Assembly: GCF_003003075.1 (NCBI RefSeq)
Contig: NZ_PVTX01000009.1
Location: 62,001-126,000 of the forward strand
DNA from: Isoptericola halotolerans
GTDB lineage: Bacteria > Actinomycetota > Actinomycetes > Actinomycetales > Cellulomonadaceae
Direction of reading: 5' to 3'
DNA length: 64,000 bases
A program made the position numbers and the translations under genes. Each line of letters opens with the position of its first letter. Within the stretch, counting starts at the first letter, position 1. The notes below the pieces were generated by a model, which ran no database searches, had not been told where the DNA came from, and saw only the letters and a program-made list of their open reading frames with translations. Shown here piece by piece: positions 1-11,740 of this stretch.

Positions 1-447
1 GGCGTAGCGGGTGGCGAACGTGTCGCAGCCGTCCACGACGACGTCGTAGCCGGCCAGGACCCGGCGCGCGTTCGACGCGTCGAGGCGTTCGCGGTGCTCG
101 ACGACCTCCACCTCGGGCGCCAGGCGTCGCAGGGCACGCGCCGCGGACGCCGTCTTGGGCGTGCCGACGGTGTCCTCGCCGTGGAGGACCTGTCGCTGCA
201 GGTTCGACAGCTCGACGACGTCGTCGTCGACCACGCCCATCGTGCCGACACCGGCGGCGGCCAGGTACTGCAGCGCCGGCGAGCCGAGCCCGCCGGCGCC
301 GACCACCAGCACCCGCGCCGCGGCGAGCCGCTCCTGCGCCGCGCGGCCGAAACCCTCGAGCAGCAGGTGGCGTGCGGCCCTCCGCCGTTCCTCGGGCGGC
401 AGCGGGCCGGCCGACCGGTCCTGCGGCACCACCGGGTCGAGCGGCAC
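1..447 (-). CDS. ThiF/MoeB-family adenylyltransferase, 3' end cut by window start
   Basis: Proteins of this family adenylate the C-terminal glycine of a ubiquitin-like sulfur carrier (ThiS, MoaD or CysO) in thiamine, molybdopterin or cysteine synthesis. The 149 visible residues carry the Rossmann nucleotide loop GAGGLGS near residue 50, then VVDDDVVELSNLQRQ, the Asp/Asn-Arg segment typical of E1-like enzymes, and a VDGCDTFATRY segment at the cut end. The GTG start at 447 overlaps the etfA stop (TAGTG), so the gene is probably translated with etfA in one mRNA. The C-terminus, where some relatives have a rhodanese domain, lies outside the window, so MoeB, ThiF and MoeZ cannot be separated. Confidence 0.85.
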   Translation of the reverse strand, partial: MPLDPVVPQDRSAGPLPPEERRRAARHLLLEGFGRAAQERLAAARVLVVGAGGLGSPALQYLAAAGVGTMGVVDDDVVELSNLQRQVLHGEDTVGTPKTASAARALRRLAPEVEVVEHRERLDASNARRVLAGYDVVVDGCDTFATRYA

Positions 448-1433
448 TACTGCTCCTTGTGCGCCCGGATGATCTCGGCGGCCTGCGGGAGCACCTCGGC
501 GAGGTCGCCGACGACGGCGAAGTCGCAGATCTCGAAGATCGGCGCCTCGGGGTCGTTGTTGACCGCGACGACCACCTGCGAGGCCTGCATGCCGCCCCGG
601 TGGTGCGGGGCACCGGAGATCCCCGCACCGATGTACAGGCGGGGCGCGACGGTGACTCCTGTCTGGCCGACGTAGCGGTCGAACCACCCCTCGAACACGG
701 CGTCGCGGGACGCACCGACGGCCGCACCGAGGGCGTCGGCCAGCTCGGTGACGGGCCCGAAGTCGCCCCCGGTCCCGCGGCCGCCGGCCACGACGACCGC
801 CGCCTCCTCGAGGGTGGGCCGGGCGGCGTCGCGCTCGGTGGGCGTGCGCTCCACGACCGTCGGCAGGGCGCCGTCGACCGCCACGGCGAACCCCTCGACG
901 TCGGTGCTGACCGCGGTGTCGGCGGGCTGGGGGACCACGGAGTTGGCCCGGACCGTCACCACGGCCACGGCGGTGCGGACCACGCTGGTGGTGTCCCACG
1001 ACCCGGCGAAGACGCGCTTGCCGGCGACGACGCGGCCCTCGTCGTCCTGGCTGACGCTCGCCGCGTCGATGACGACGCCGGCCCCGAGCTCGCGGGCGGC
1101 CAGCGCGGCCGCCTCTTTGGCGGCGAACGACGACGGTGCCAGCACGACGTCGGCGTCGGTCAGCCGGACGGCGGCCGCGAGGGTCGCCGCGACCACGGCG
1201 GGCAGGTGGCGGGCCTGCCCCTGCGCGGACGGCGGGAGCTCGGCCTGGTGGACGGTCTCGACGCCGTAGGCACCGAGCTGCGCGAGCGCCTCGACGGTGG
1301 GGGCCTCGAGCGTGACCGCCTCGACGCGGCCCAGCGACCGGGCGACGGTCAGCAGCTCGAGGACGCTCGAGCGGACCTCGGTGGCGGGGTCGAGCAGGAC
1401 CAGCACGGTGCGGTTGTGCGTGGGCGCAGACAT
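447..1433 (-). CDS. etfA: electron transfer flavoprotein alpha subunit
   Basis: Large FAD-binding subunit of ETF. With EtfB it carries electrons from acyl-CoA and other dehydrogenases to ETF-quinone oxidoreductase in the cytoplasm. It is 328 residues long, the usual size. The N-terminal domain contains PSSFAAKEAAALAARE. The C-terminal FAD domain has VVVAGGRGTGG and the signature LYIGAGISGAPHHRGGMQAS, followed by NNDPEAPIFEICDFAVVGDL. ATG start at 1433 follows a GGAG ribosome site. The gene lies 14 bp after etfB and overlaps the following ThiF-like gene by 1 bp, so the three form an operon. Histidine and arginine in GAPHHRGGM replace the more common GAIQHLAGM, a conservative variation near the flavin. 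Confidence 0.95.
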   Translation of the reverse strand: MSAPTHNRTVLVLLDPATEVRSSVLELLTVARSLGRVEAVTLEAPTVEALAQLGAYGVETVHQAELPPSAQGQARHLPAVVAATLAAAVRLTDADVVLAPSSFAAKEAAALAARELGAGVVIDAASVSQDDEGRVVAGKRVFAGSWDTTSVVRTAVAVVTVRANSVVPQPADTAVSTDVEGFAVAVDGALPTVVERTPTERDAARPTLEEAAVVVAGGRGTGGDFGPVTELADALGAAVGASRDAVFEGWFDRYVGQTGVTVAPRLYIGAGISGAPHHRGGMQASQVVVAVNNDPEAPIFEICDFAVVGDLAEVLPQAAEIIRAHKEQ

Positions 1434-1447
1434 GTCGGGGTCTCCGT

Positions 1448-2251
1448 TCAGACCAGGTCGTTGCGGATGAGGAACTCGGCCAGGGCCTGGCCGCCCGAGC
1501 CCTTGTCCTGGACGAGCTCCACCTCGGGCTTCTCCGGGCGTGGGGCGGCCTGCGTCGTCTCGGTGCGGGCACCGGCGGCGCCGACCGCGGCGAGGTCCAG
1601 GTCCAGGTCGGCGGCGGACCAGGTCTCGATCTGCTTGGTCCGCGCGGCCATGATGAGCTTGAAGTTCGGGAACCGCGGCGTGTTCGCGGTGTCCGCGACC
1701 GACAGCACGGCGGGCAGGGGCGCCGACAGCGTCTCGGTCGCCTCGTCCGTCTCGCGGGTGATCTCGAGGGTCCCGCCCTCGACGGCGACCTTCTTCGCGA
1801 AGGTGAGCGCCGGTCGGCCCAGCTCGGCGGCGAGCAGCGCGGGCACCACGGAGCCGAGCCCGTCGAGGGCCGCCATCCCGGTCACGACCAGGTCGACCGG
1901 GCCGTCGGCCTCCAGCCGGCGGACCGCGGCCGCCAGGGCCGCCGTCGTGCCGAAGTAGTCGGAGCCGGCCAGGGCGTCGTCGGAGACGCGGACGCCGCGG
2001 TCCACGCCCATCTGGAACGACTTGCGCACCGCGATGTCGCCCTCCGGCGGGGCCACGGTGAGAGCGACGACCTCGCTCGCCTCGCGCTCGTCGTCGGGCA
2101 GCGCCTCGACGATCCGCAGGGCGGCCTCGAGCGCGTTCTCGTCGAGCTCGTTGAGCGTGCCCTCCGCCGGGTCGCGCACGACGCGACAGTCCTCGAACCG
2201 CCGCTCGGCGTTGATGTCCGGCACGTACTTCACGAGAACGGCGATGCGCAC
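1448..2251 (-). CDS. etfB: electron transfer flavoprotein beta subunit
   Basis: Small subunit of the ETF heterodimer; binds AMP in housekeeping (group I) ETFs. The 267-residue protein begins VRIAVLVKYVPDINAERR, the classic EtfB opening. It contains VVTGMAALDGLGSVVPALLA, matching the AMP-loop region, and AARTKQIETWSAADL, the typical recognition-loop region. I chose GTG at 2251, preceded by GGAAGG, because homologues begin M(K/R)IVVLVKYVPD; the open frame extends further upstream but has no family similarity there. The gene leads the etfB-etfA-thiF-like operon and is divergent from glgX across a 169-bp gap. Confidence 0.95.
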   Translation of the reverse strand: MRIAVLVKYVPDINAERRFEDCRVVRDPAEGTLNELDENALEAALRIVEALPDDEREASEVVALTVAPPEGDIAVRKSFQMGVDRGVRVSDDALAGSDYFGTTAALAAAVRRLEADGPVDLVVTGMAALDGLGSVVPALLAAELGRPALTFAKKVAVEGGTLEITRETDEATETLSAPLPAVLSVADTANTPRFPNFKLIMAARTKQIETWSAADLDLDLAAVGAAGARTETTQAAPRPEKPEVELVQDKGSGGQALAEFLIRNDLV

Positions 2252-2420
2252 GGGGAACCTTCCGATCCAGGTGCTCGACGGGTGGACGCTGGCGGCCGGG
2301 GCCGCCTCGCCCGAGCCTACTCGGCCGCGACCGTCCGGACCGCCGTCGTCCGCATCGCGCGACGCGCCGTGCGGCGGGGCTCCGCTCGTCGCTGTCGGTG
2401 CTCTGGTCCAGGATGGGCCC
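2252..2420. other. divergent intergenic region etfB / glgX
   Basis: This 169-bp gap should hold promoters for etfB (minus) and glgX (plus). I see the EtfB ribosome site at its left edge but no convincing -35/-10 pair, no operator-like palindrome and no hairpin. Confidence 0.4.
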
Positions 2421-4658
2421 ATGCAGGCCCGCCCCAAGGTCACCCCGCTGACCCGCCCCAACCGGACGCGCAGCCACGTCCCGCCCCTCGGTGTGCGCAC
2501 CACCCGCGACGGCGGCATCGACGTCGCGGTGCTGGCCTCGCACGCGTCGGGCGTCGAGCTGTGCCTGATCGACGTCGTGGCCCCCGAGAAGGACCAGCAC
2601 GACCCGGCACGCTACGCCGAGCGTCGCGTCACCCTGGACGGACCCACCTACGGCGTCTGGCACGGGCACGTCCCCGACGTCCCGCCCGGCCAGCGCTACG
2701 GCTTCCGCGCCCACGGGTCGTGGGACCCCGGCGCCGGCATGCGGCACAACCCGGCCAAGCTGTTGCTGGACCCGTACGCCCGCGGCTACGTCGGCGACCT
2801 CGCGTACGTCCCGGCGACGCTGCGCGGCGGTGCGGACGACGACGGCGGGCCCGACGAGCAGGACTCGCTGCCGTTCGTCCCCCACGCGGTCGTCCTGGAC
2901 GGGCTGCCCGAGGCACCCCCGCTGACGCGGCCGCGGATCCCCTGGGCCGACACCGTGGTCTACGAGGCGCACGTGCGCGGCCTGACGCAGCAGCACCCCG
3001 AGGTCCCCGAGGAGCTCCGGGGCACCTACGCGGGCGTGGCGCACCCGGCCATGATCGAGCACCTGACGTCCCTCGGCGTGACGACGCTCGAGCTGCTGCC
3101 GATCCATGCCTCGACGGCGGAGCCGTGGCTGGCAGGCCGGGGCCTGACCAACTACTGGGGCTACTCGACGATGGGGTTCTTCGCCCCGCACGCCGGGTAC
3201 GCCACGCGCGCCGCGCAGGAGGCCGGCCCGGCGGCGGTCCTGGACGAGGTGCGCGGCATGGTGCACCTCCTGCACGAGGCCGGGATCGAGGTGCTGCTCG
3301 ACGTCGTCTACAACCACACCTGCGAGGGCGGCGACGACGCGCTGTTCCTCTCGTGGCGCGGCCTCGACAACCCGCTCTACTACCTGCACGACGGCGCCAG
3401 CCCGGCCGCGCTCGCCGACGTCACCGGGACCGGCAACACGCTCGACTTCCGCCGGCACCGGGTGGTCCAGCTGACCCTGGACTCCCTGCGCTACTGGGCG
3501 GACGTCGTCGGGGTGGACGGATTCCGGTTCGACCTGGCGGTGACCCTGGGCCGCGACCACGAGGGCTTCACGCCCGACCACCCGTTCCTGGTCGCGCTGC
3601 AGACGGACCCGGTGCTCTCCGGGCTCAAGCTCGTCGCCGAACCGTGGGACGTGGGCCCCGGCGGCTGGCAGACCGGCCAGTTCCCCGCGCCGATGGCCGA
3701 GTGGAACGACCGGTTCCGCAACGCGGTCCGGTCGTTCTGGCTCGAGGCCCCCCAGCGGGGCTCCCGCGGCGAGGCGATGTTCGGCATGCGGGAGCTGACC
3801 ACCCGGCTGGCCGGGTCGGCGGACCTGTTCGGGCACTCCGACCCGCCGCTGATGCGCGGGCCGGTCGCGTCGGTCAACTACGTCACCGCGCACGACGGCT
3901 TCACCCTCGCCGACCTGGTGGCGTTCGACCGCAAGCACAACGAGGCCAACGGCGAGGACAACCGCGACGGCACCGACGACAACCGCTCCTGGAACCACGG
4001 CGTGGAGGGGCACGCACCGGGTGGCGACGACGCCGCGACCGAGCCGTGGTCCGCCGTCGTGCCGCTGCGCCGGCGCTCGCAGCGCAACCTGCTCGCGACG
4101 CTCCTGCTCGCGGCGGGCACGCCCATGCTGACGGCCGGGGACGAGCTGGGCCGCAGCCAGGGCGGGAACAACAACGCCTACACCCAGGACTCGCCCGTCT
4201 CGTGGCTGGGCTGGGACCTGGACCCGGCGGGCCGCGACCTGCTGGCCACGGCCCGGTTCCTCACCGGCCTGCGGGCCGAGCACGCCGCGCTCCGGGCGGA
4301 GTCGTTCTTCCTGGGGTCCCCCCGGCCCGGCGAGGAGGTGCCCGACCTGCTCTGGTTCGACGACTCCGGCACGTCGATGGACCACGACGCCTGGGCCGTG
4401 CAGGGCCGCCGGATCATCCAGATGCTCCGGCCGGGTCCGGACGCGGGCGAGGCCGACGTGCTGCTCGTGATCAACGGCGGGCTGGAGGACGCCGACGTGA
4501 CGCTGCCCGAGCCCTTGACGGGTGCCGGTCCGTGGGAACGCGTCTGGAGCTCGACGTGGGACACGCCGGAGGGCCCCGAGCAGGCCGACGAGGCCGCCGA
4601 GCCCGGCCACGTGGTGCTGGAGTCGCTCAGCGTCGACGTGCTGGTCGCCCGCCGCTGA
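2421..4658 (+). CDS. glgX: glycogen debranching enzyme GlgX (GH13, isoamylase type)
   Basis: Hydrolyses alpha-1,6 branches of glycogen or limit dextrin. The 745-residue protein has an N-terminal CBM48-like beta-sandwich (about 10-115), then a GH13 barrel. Visible GH13 regions are DVVYNHTCEGG (about residue 295), GFRFDLAVTLG with the nucleophile Asp (about 370), LVAEPWDVG with the acid/base Glu (about 406) and VTAHDGFT with the third acid (about 491). DRKHNEANGEDNRDG and AGDELGRSQGGNNNAYTQDS are GlgX/isoamylase hallmarks. ATG at 2421 is the first start giving the family N-terminus. It is followed 27 bp later by an FAD dehydrogenase and heads the plus-strand alpha-glucan gene set. A TreX-like role on GlgE-derived alpha-glucan is also possible. 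Confidence 0.93.
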   Translation: MQARPKVTPLTRPNRTRSHVPPLGVRTTRDGGIDVAVLASHASGVELCLIDVVAPEKDQHDPARYAERRVTLDGPTYGVWHGHVPDVPPGQRYGFRAHGSWDPGAGMRHNPAKLLLDPYARGYVGDLAYVPATLRGGADDDGGPDEQDSLPFVPHAVVLDGLPEAPPLTRPRIPWADTVVYEAHVRGLTQQHPEVPEELRGTYAGVAHPAMIEHLTSLGVTTLELLPIHASTAEPWLAGRGLTNYWGYSTMGFFAPHAGYATRAAQEAGPAAVLDEVRGMVHLLHEAGIEVLLDVVYNHTCEGGDDALFLSWRGLDNPLYYLHDGASPAALADVTGTGNTLDFRRHRVVQLTLDSLRYWADVVGVDGFRFDLAVTLGRDHEGFTPDHPFLVALQTDPVLSGLKLVAEPWDVGPGGWQTGQFPAPMAEWNDRFRNAVRSFWLEAPQRGSRGEAMFGMRELTTRLAGSADLFGHSDPPLMRGPVASVNYVTAHDGFTLADLVAFDRKHNEANGEDNRDGTDDNRSWNHGVEGHAPGGDDAATEPWSAVVPLRRRSQRNLLATLLLAAGTPMLTAGDELGRSQGGNNNAYTQDSPVSWLGWDLDPAGRDLLATARFLTGLRAEHAALRAESFFLGSPRPGEEVPDLLWFDDSGTSMDHDAWAVQGRRIIQMLRPGPDAGEADVLLVINGGLEDADVTLPEPLTGAGPWERVWSSTWDTPEGPEQADEAAEPGHVVLESLSVDVLVARR

Positions 4659-4685
4659 CGCGCCCCGCTCTGGCAGACTGCGGGC

Positions 4686-6377
4686 ATGGACGCCGACGTC
4701 ATCGTCATCGGGGCCGGTCTGTCGGGCCTGGTCACCGCCACCGAGCTCACCGCCGCGGGACGCCGGGTGGTGCTGCTCGACCAGGAGCCCGAGGCCTCGC
4801 TCGGTGGCCAGGCGTGGTGGTCCTTCGGCGGGCTGTTCCTCGTCGACTCCCCGGAGCAGCGTCGCCTCGGGGTCCACGACAGCGCCGAGCTCGCGTGGGC
4901 GGACTGGCTCGGGTCGGCCCGGTTCGCGCCGGGTGCCGAGCGCGGGGAGGGTCCCGACCGGCACGGGTACGCCTGGGCGCAGCACTTCGTGGAGACGGCG
5001 AGCGGCGACCTGCGCTCGTGGTTGCACGCCAAGGGCGTCCGCTGGTTCCCGCTGGTGCAGTGGGCCGAGCGGGGCGGGTACGCCTTCGGTCCGGACCACG
5101 GCACCGCCCACGGCAACACCGTGCCGCGCTTCCACGTCACGTGGGGTACCGGCCCCGCCATCATCGAGCCCTTCGTCCAGGCGGCGCTGGAGGCCCGGTC
5201 GGCCGGACGGCTCGACCTGCGCTTCCGCCGTCGGGCCGTCGAGCTCGTCCTGACGGACGGGCGCGTCACCGGCGTCCGGGCCGAGGTCCTGGCCGACGAC
5301 GACGCGGTGCGGGGCGCTCCCAGCACCCGCGAGGTGGTGGGCACCGAGGAGATCTCGGCCGGCGCCGTCGTCGTCGCCTCGGGCGGCATCGGGGCCAACC
5401 ACGAGCTGGCGCGGTCCCGGTGGGACCGCGCGGCGGGCACGCTGCCGGCGCGCATGCTCTCCGGCGTCCCCGACTCCACCGACGGCCTGATGCTGGGCCA
5501 CGCCGCCGACGCCGGCGCCGCCCTGGTGCACGAGGACCGCATGTGGCACTACCCCGAGGGCATCACCAACCACTCCCCGGTCTGGACGAACCACGGCATC
5601 CGCATCCTGCCGGGACCGTCCTCGCTGTGGCTGGACGCCGACGGCCGGCGCCTGCCCGCGCCCCTGTTCCCGGGGTTCGACGCCCTCGGCGCGCTGCAGC
5701 ACGTCACCCGGCGCGGTGACGACCACTCCTGGTTCGTCCTCAACAAGGCCATCATGGACTCGGAGTTCGCCCTGTCCGGGTCGGAGCAGAACCCCGACCT
5801 GACCGGGAAGGACGTCCGGCTGCTCGCCCAGCGGGTGCTGCCGGGCGCCGTGGGACCGGTCGCCCGGTTCGCCCGCGAGTCCCCCGAGTTCCTCTGGGCG
5901 GACACCCCCGAGGAGCTCGCCGGCGCGATGAACGCGCTCACCGAGGCGACCCCGGGCTCGACCGGGCACGTGGACCCGGCCGCCCTGGCCGCCGTCGTCC
6001 GCGCCCGGGACGCGCAGGTGGCCTCGGGGCTCGGCAAGGACCCCCAGGTGGTGGCCACCCGGGCGGCTCGGGACTTCCGGGTCGACAAGATGATCCGCGT
6101 GTCCCCGCCCCGACCCCTCACGACGCCGAAGGACGGGCCGCTGCTCGCCGTCCGGCTCTCGGTGCTGACGCGCAAGACGCTCGGTGGCCTGTGGTGCGAC
6201 CCGTCGGGCCGGGTGCTGAGGCCCGACGGGTCCGTCCTGGACGGGCTGTGGGCCGTCGGTGAGGCGGCCGGGTTCGGCGGCGGCGGGGTGCACGGGCACC
6301 GGGCGCTCGAGGGCACCTTCCTGGGCGGTTGCCTGCACACGGGGCGCGTCACGGGGCGTGCGCTGGCCGCCGTCTGA
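4686..6377 (+). CDS. FAD-dependent dehydrogenase, ketosteroid-dehydrogenase-like
   Basis: A 563-residue FAD_binding_2-type flavoprotein. Residues 4-15 (DVIVIGAGLSGL) form the dinucleotide-binding loop, followed by the acidic end of the second strand (VVLLDQEPEASLGGQAW). The C-terminus has the second FAD motif: GGLWCDPSGRVL, then GLWAVGEAAGFGGGGVHGHR and ALEGTFLGGC. This fits the family of fumarate reductase and 3-ketosteroid dehydrogenase relatives usually annotated only as FAD-binding dehydrogenase. Substrate is unknown. No signal peptide or membrane segment is visible, so it should be cytoplasmic. It sits 27 bp after glgX and 91 bp before glgE on the same strand. That places a redox enzyme within an alpha-glucan cluster without an obvious pathway reason. 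Confidence 0.8.
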   Translation: MDADVIVIGAGLSGLVTATELTAAGRRVVLLDQEPEASLGGQAWWSFGGLFLVDSPEQRRLGVHDSAELAWADWLGSARFAPGAERGEGPDRHGYAWAQHFVETASGDLRSWLHAKGVRWFPLVQWAERGGYAFGPDHGTAHGNTVPRFHVTWGTGPAIIEPFVQAALEARSAGRLDLRFRRRAVELVLTDGRVTGVRAEVLADDDAVRGAPSTREVVGTEEISAGAVVVASGGIGANHELARSRWDRAAGTLPARMLSGVPDSTDGLMLGHAADAGAALVHEDRMWHYPEGITNHSPVWTNHGIRILPGPSSLWLDADGRRLPAPLFPGFDALGALQHVTRRGDDHSWFVLNKAIMDSEFALSGSEQNPDLTGKDVRLLAQRVLPGAVGPVARFARESPEFLWADTPEELAGAMNALTEATPGSTGHVDPAALAAVVRARDAQVASGLGKDPQVVATRAARDFRVDKMIRVSPPRPLTTPKDGPLLAVRLSVLTRKTLGGLWCDPSGRVLRPDGSVLDGLWAVGEAAGFGGGGVHGHRALEGTFLGGCLHTGRVTGRALAAV

Positions 6378-6468
6378 CCTGGTGCGGCTCGTGAACAGCA
6401 GGTACCGGACCAGGTTCTCCGGGCATGTTGTCGCGCAGACCAGCGACGCCGTGACTAGCGTGGGGGCT

Positions 6469-8519
6469 GTGACGTCGCCCCAGCCAGCACCGCCCCGGCC
6501 CATCGGACGCATCCCTGTCATCGAGGTCTCCCCCGTCGTCGAGGGAGGCAGGTGGCCCGCCAAGGCCACCCCCGGCGAGGTCGTGCCCGTCGAGGCGACG
6601 GTGTTCCGCGAGGGGCACGACGCCGTGGCCGCCACCGCCGTCCTGTTCGGCCCGGACGGCCGGGTCCACTCGTGGGCACCGATGGAGGACGTCGCACCGG
6701 GTCTCGACCGGTTCCGCGGGTTCCTCCAGCCCGACGACACGGGCGACTGGTCGTTCCGGGTCGAGGCCTGGTCGGACCCCTACGCCACGTGGGCGCACGA
6801 CGCGACGATCAAGGTCGGTGCCGGGCAGGACGTCGACCTCATGCTCGCCGAGGGCGCGCGGCTCTTCGAGCAGATCACCGTCAAGAGCCTCCAGCGACGC
6901 CGGACCCCGCAGGACGCCGCGCTGCTCGCCGACGTGGCCCGCGAGCTCGCCGACACCACCCGCCCCGCAGAGGCGCGCCTCGCGATGGCCACCACCCACG
7001 ACGTCCGGGACGCGCTGCGGCGCATCCCGCTGCGGCGCCTCATGAGCCCGAGCGCCACCTATCCCCTGCGCGTCCACCGGCGTCTGGCGCTGGCCGGCGC
7101 CTGGTACGAGATGTTCCCCCGGTCCGAGGGCGCCACGCAGCGGCGCGACGGCACCTGGCGGTCGGGGACGTTCGTCTCCGCGGCGAAGCGGCTGCCCGCC
7201 ATCGCGGCCATGGGGTTCGACGTCGTCTACCTCACCCCGATCCACCCCATCGGCACCACGTTCCGCAAGGGCCGCAACAACACGCTCGACGCCCAGCCCG
7301 GCGACCCGGGCAGCCCCTACGCGATCGGTTCGCCGGAGGGCGGGCACGACGCCATCCACCCGGAGCTCGGGACGGAGCGCGGCTTCAAGGCGTTCGTCGC
7401 GGAGGCCCGGGAGAACGGCCTGGAGGTGGCGCTCGACCTGGCGCTCCAGTGCTCGCCCGACCACCCCTGGGTCACCGAGCACCCGGAGTGGTTCACCGTC
7501 CGCGCCGACGGGTCGATCGCGTACGCCGAGAACCCGCCCAAGAAGTACCAGGACATCTACCCGCTGAACTTCGACAGGGACCCGGCCGGCATCTACGCCG
7601 AGGTCCTGCGCGTCGTGCGGCGGTGGATCGACCGCGGCGTCACGCTGTTCCGCGTGGACAACCCGCACACCAAGCCCCTGGACTTCTGGGAGTGGCTGCT
7701 GGCGGAGGTCCACGCGACCGACCCGGACGTGATCTTCCTGTCGGAGGCGTTCACGAAACCCGCCATGATGGCCACCCTCGCCCGGATCGGCTTCCACCAG
7801 TCGTACACGTACTTCACCTGGCGCAACACCAAGGAGGAGGTGCTCGAGTACCTCGAGGAGGTCTCGGGCGAGGCCGGGTCGGTGATGCGGCCCAGCTTCT
7901 GGCCGACCACCCACGACATCCTGCCGCCGTACCTGCAGCAGAGCGGCGTCGCGGGCTTCGCGATCCGCGCGGTCCTCGCGGCGACCGGCGCCCCCACCTG
8001 GGGGATCTACTCCGGCTACGAGCTGGTCGAGGACGTGCCCCGGCCCGGCGCCGACGAGCAGATCGACAACGAGAAGTACGAGTACCGGCCACGGGACTGG
8101 GGGCGGGCCGACGAGATCGGCATCTCGATGCTCCTGGGGCGCCTCAACGAGATCCGCCGCGCGCACCCCGCCCTGCAGCAGCTGCGCAACCTCGCCGTCC
8201 ACCCGACCACCAACGACCAGGTCGTGGCATTCTCCCGCCGGGTCCGGGCCGAGCACCTGCCGGCCACCGGCCACCCCGGTGCCACCCAGGACGACGTCGT
8301 CCTCGTCGTGCTGACGCTCGACCCGCACCAGGTGCAGGAGTCGACCGTGCTCCTGGACCTCGAGGCCCTGGGCCTGACCCGACCCGACGGCGTGGAGGAC
8401 CAGCCGTTCTTCACGGCGCACGACCTGCTCTCCGGGGAGTCCTACCCCTGGGGAGAGCATCCGTACGTCCGCCTGGACCCCCAGCAGCAGGTGGCCCATC
8501 TCCTGAGGATCGGTCCGGC

Positions 8520-8523
<4 letters not shown>
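6469..8523 (+). CDS. glgE: alpha-1,4-glucan:maltose-1-phosphate maltosyltransferase
   Basis: Transfers maltose from alpha-maltose 1-phosphate onto the growing alpha-1,4-glucan. The 684-residue GH13_3 protein has an N-terminal beta-sandwich starting [19 protein letters not shown], then the catalytic barrel. Catalytic residues are the nucleophile Asp397 in [10 protein letters not shown], the acid/base Glu426 in FLSEAFTKP and Asp483 in THDILPPY. These are shifted by three from the Streptomyces coelicolor GlgE numbering I recall (394/423/480). GTG at 6469 is preceded by a G-rich stretch (GGGGG); the open frame continues upstream but without similarity. The stop overlaps the treS start (ATGA), so glgE-treS-mak are translationally coupled. 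Confidence 0.96.
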
Positions 8524-10330
<1,807 letters not shown>

Positions 10331-10334
<4 letters not shown>

Positions 10335-11740
10335 CCGATCTCGCCGTGCGGGCAGCCGCGCAGGGACCCGACCCGAGCGTCGAGGCCCTGCTGGCCACGT
10401 GGCTGCCCACGCGGCGCTGGTACCCCGGGCGCGGCGAGGTCCGCGCCGAGCCGTGGCTGGCCGTCACCTTCGACCCCGGCGACGACGGCGAGACCACCAC
10501 CGGGCCCGACGGCGAGACCCTCGAGGCGACGTCGGCGGACGTCGTGCTGCTGCTCACCCGGCTGGAGGGCGACGCGCTGCCCGGCGGCGCCGTCACGGTG
10601 CAGGTGCCGCTCGTGCTCTCCGACCCGGCCGCGCCCGGACCCGGGTACATCGACACGGTGGCGACGTCGTCCGGCGACGTCGCCGTGCACGACGGCGGCG
10701 CGCACCCGGTCTGCTGGCTCACCCTGGCACGGGCGATGGGCATCGAGGGCCCCGCGACGACGCTGACCGATCGCGGACGCGTGCTGGCCGGCGAGCAGTC
10801 GAACACCTCGGTGATCCTGCCGGGCGTCCCGTCGGCGGGAGGCGCGGGCGGGATGCTGAAGATCCTGCGGACGGTCGCGGACGGGCCGCACCCGGACGTC
10901 GTGGTGCCGCAGGCCCTGACCGAGGACGGCTGGGACGGTGTGCCGCGGTTCCTGGGCGCGCTCGAGATCGAGACCGGCGACGCCGACGGGGCGGTGCCGG
11001 TGCCGGTGCACCTGGCGATCATGTCCGAGCTCGTGCCGCACGCGGTCGACGGGTTCGAGCTGGCGTGCGACCTCGCGAGCCGCGGCGAGTCCTTCACCGC
11101 CCATGCGACGGCGCTCGGCCGGCTGGTCGCCGAGCTGCACGAACGGATGGCGCGCGTGCTGCCGACCGGGCCTCCGCTCGACGCCGCGGCCTTCGTGGCC
11201 GGGCTGCGCGGCCGGGCGGCCCGCGCCGTGGCCGACGCGCCGTCGCTGGCGGACCACACCGGCGAGATCGCGTCCCTGCTGGACGCGCTCGAGGAGCGGC
11301 TGGGGGCCCTCGCCGAGCCCGTCCCGACCCAGCGCATCCACGGCGACCTGCACCTCGGCCAGACGCTGTTCGGCGACGGCGCGTGGAAGGTCCTCGACTT
11401 CGAGGGCGAGCCGCAGCGCCCCGTGGCCGAGCGGACCCGTCCGGACCTGCCGTGGCGTGACGTCGCCGGGATGCTGCGATCGTTCGACTACGCCGCCGCG
11501 GTCGGTGCCGCACCGGACCCGGCGACCTGGCAGGCGGAGGCGACCGGCGCGTTCCTGACCGGGTACCGCTCGGGGCGGGTGCCGCCGTCGGGTATGACGG
11601 ACGACACCGCGGAGCTGGTGCTCCGGGCGCTGGTCCTCGACAAGGCGCTGTACGAGGTGGTCTACGAGACCCATCACCGGCCGCACTGGCTGCCCATCCC
11701 GCTCGGGGCCGTCGACCGGGTCTTCACCCGGCCGGTGTGA
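10331..11740 (+). CDS. mak: maltokinase (maltose to maltose 1-phosphate)
   Basis: ATP-dependent kinase making alpha-maltose 1-phosphate, the GlgE donor; older name Pep2. The 469-residue protein has the maltokinase N-terminal cap ([18 protein letters not shown]), a glycine-rich hinge ([17 protein letters not shown]), the catalytic motif [14 protein letters not shown] (Asp339) and the metal-binding KVLDFEGEP (Asp356). It has the fold of aminoglycoside-phosphotransferase-like kinases. ATG at 10331 overlaps the treS stop. The 3' end overlaps the convergent alpha-galactosidase gene by 17 bp. In many actinobacteria glgB follows directly; here it lies 10.2 kb further on. Confidence 0.95.

Noticed and set aside
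2282-5719. Long plus-strand frame over glgX
   Set aside because: It is a shifted frame of glgX and the FAD gene with composition typical of non-coding high-GC frames and no recognisable domain.
4686-6377. Assignment as 3-ketosteroid delta-1-dehydrogenase
   Set aside because: Fold motifs fit, but no steroid-degradation genes are nearby and I cannot confirm the active-site tyrosines, so only the family is stated.
447-6740. A 2,097-codon open frame on the minus strand
   Set aside because: Only its last 329 codons are etfA. The rest is an Arg/Pro/Gly-rich frame antisense to glgX, the FAD dehydrogenase and glgE, which arises from GC-rich codon use.
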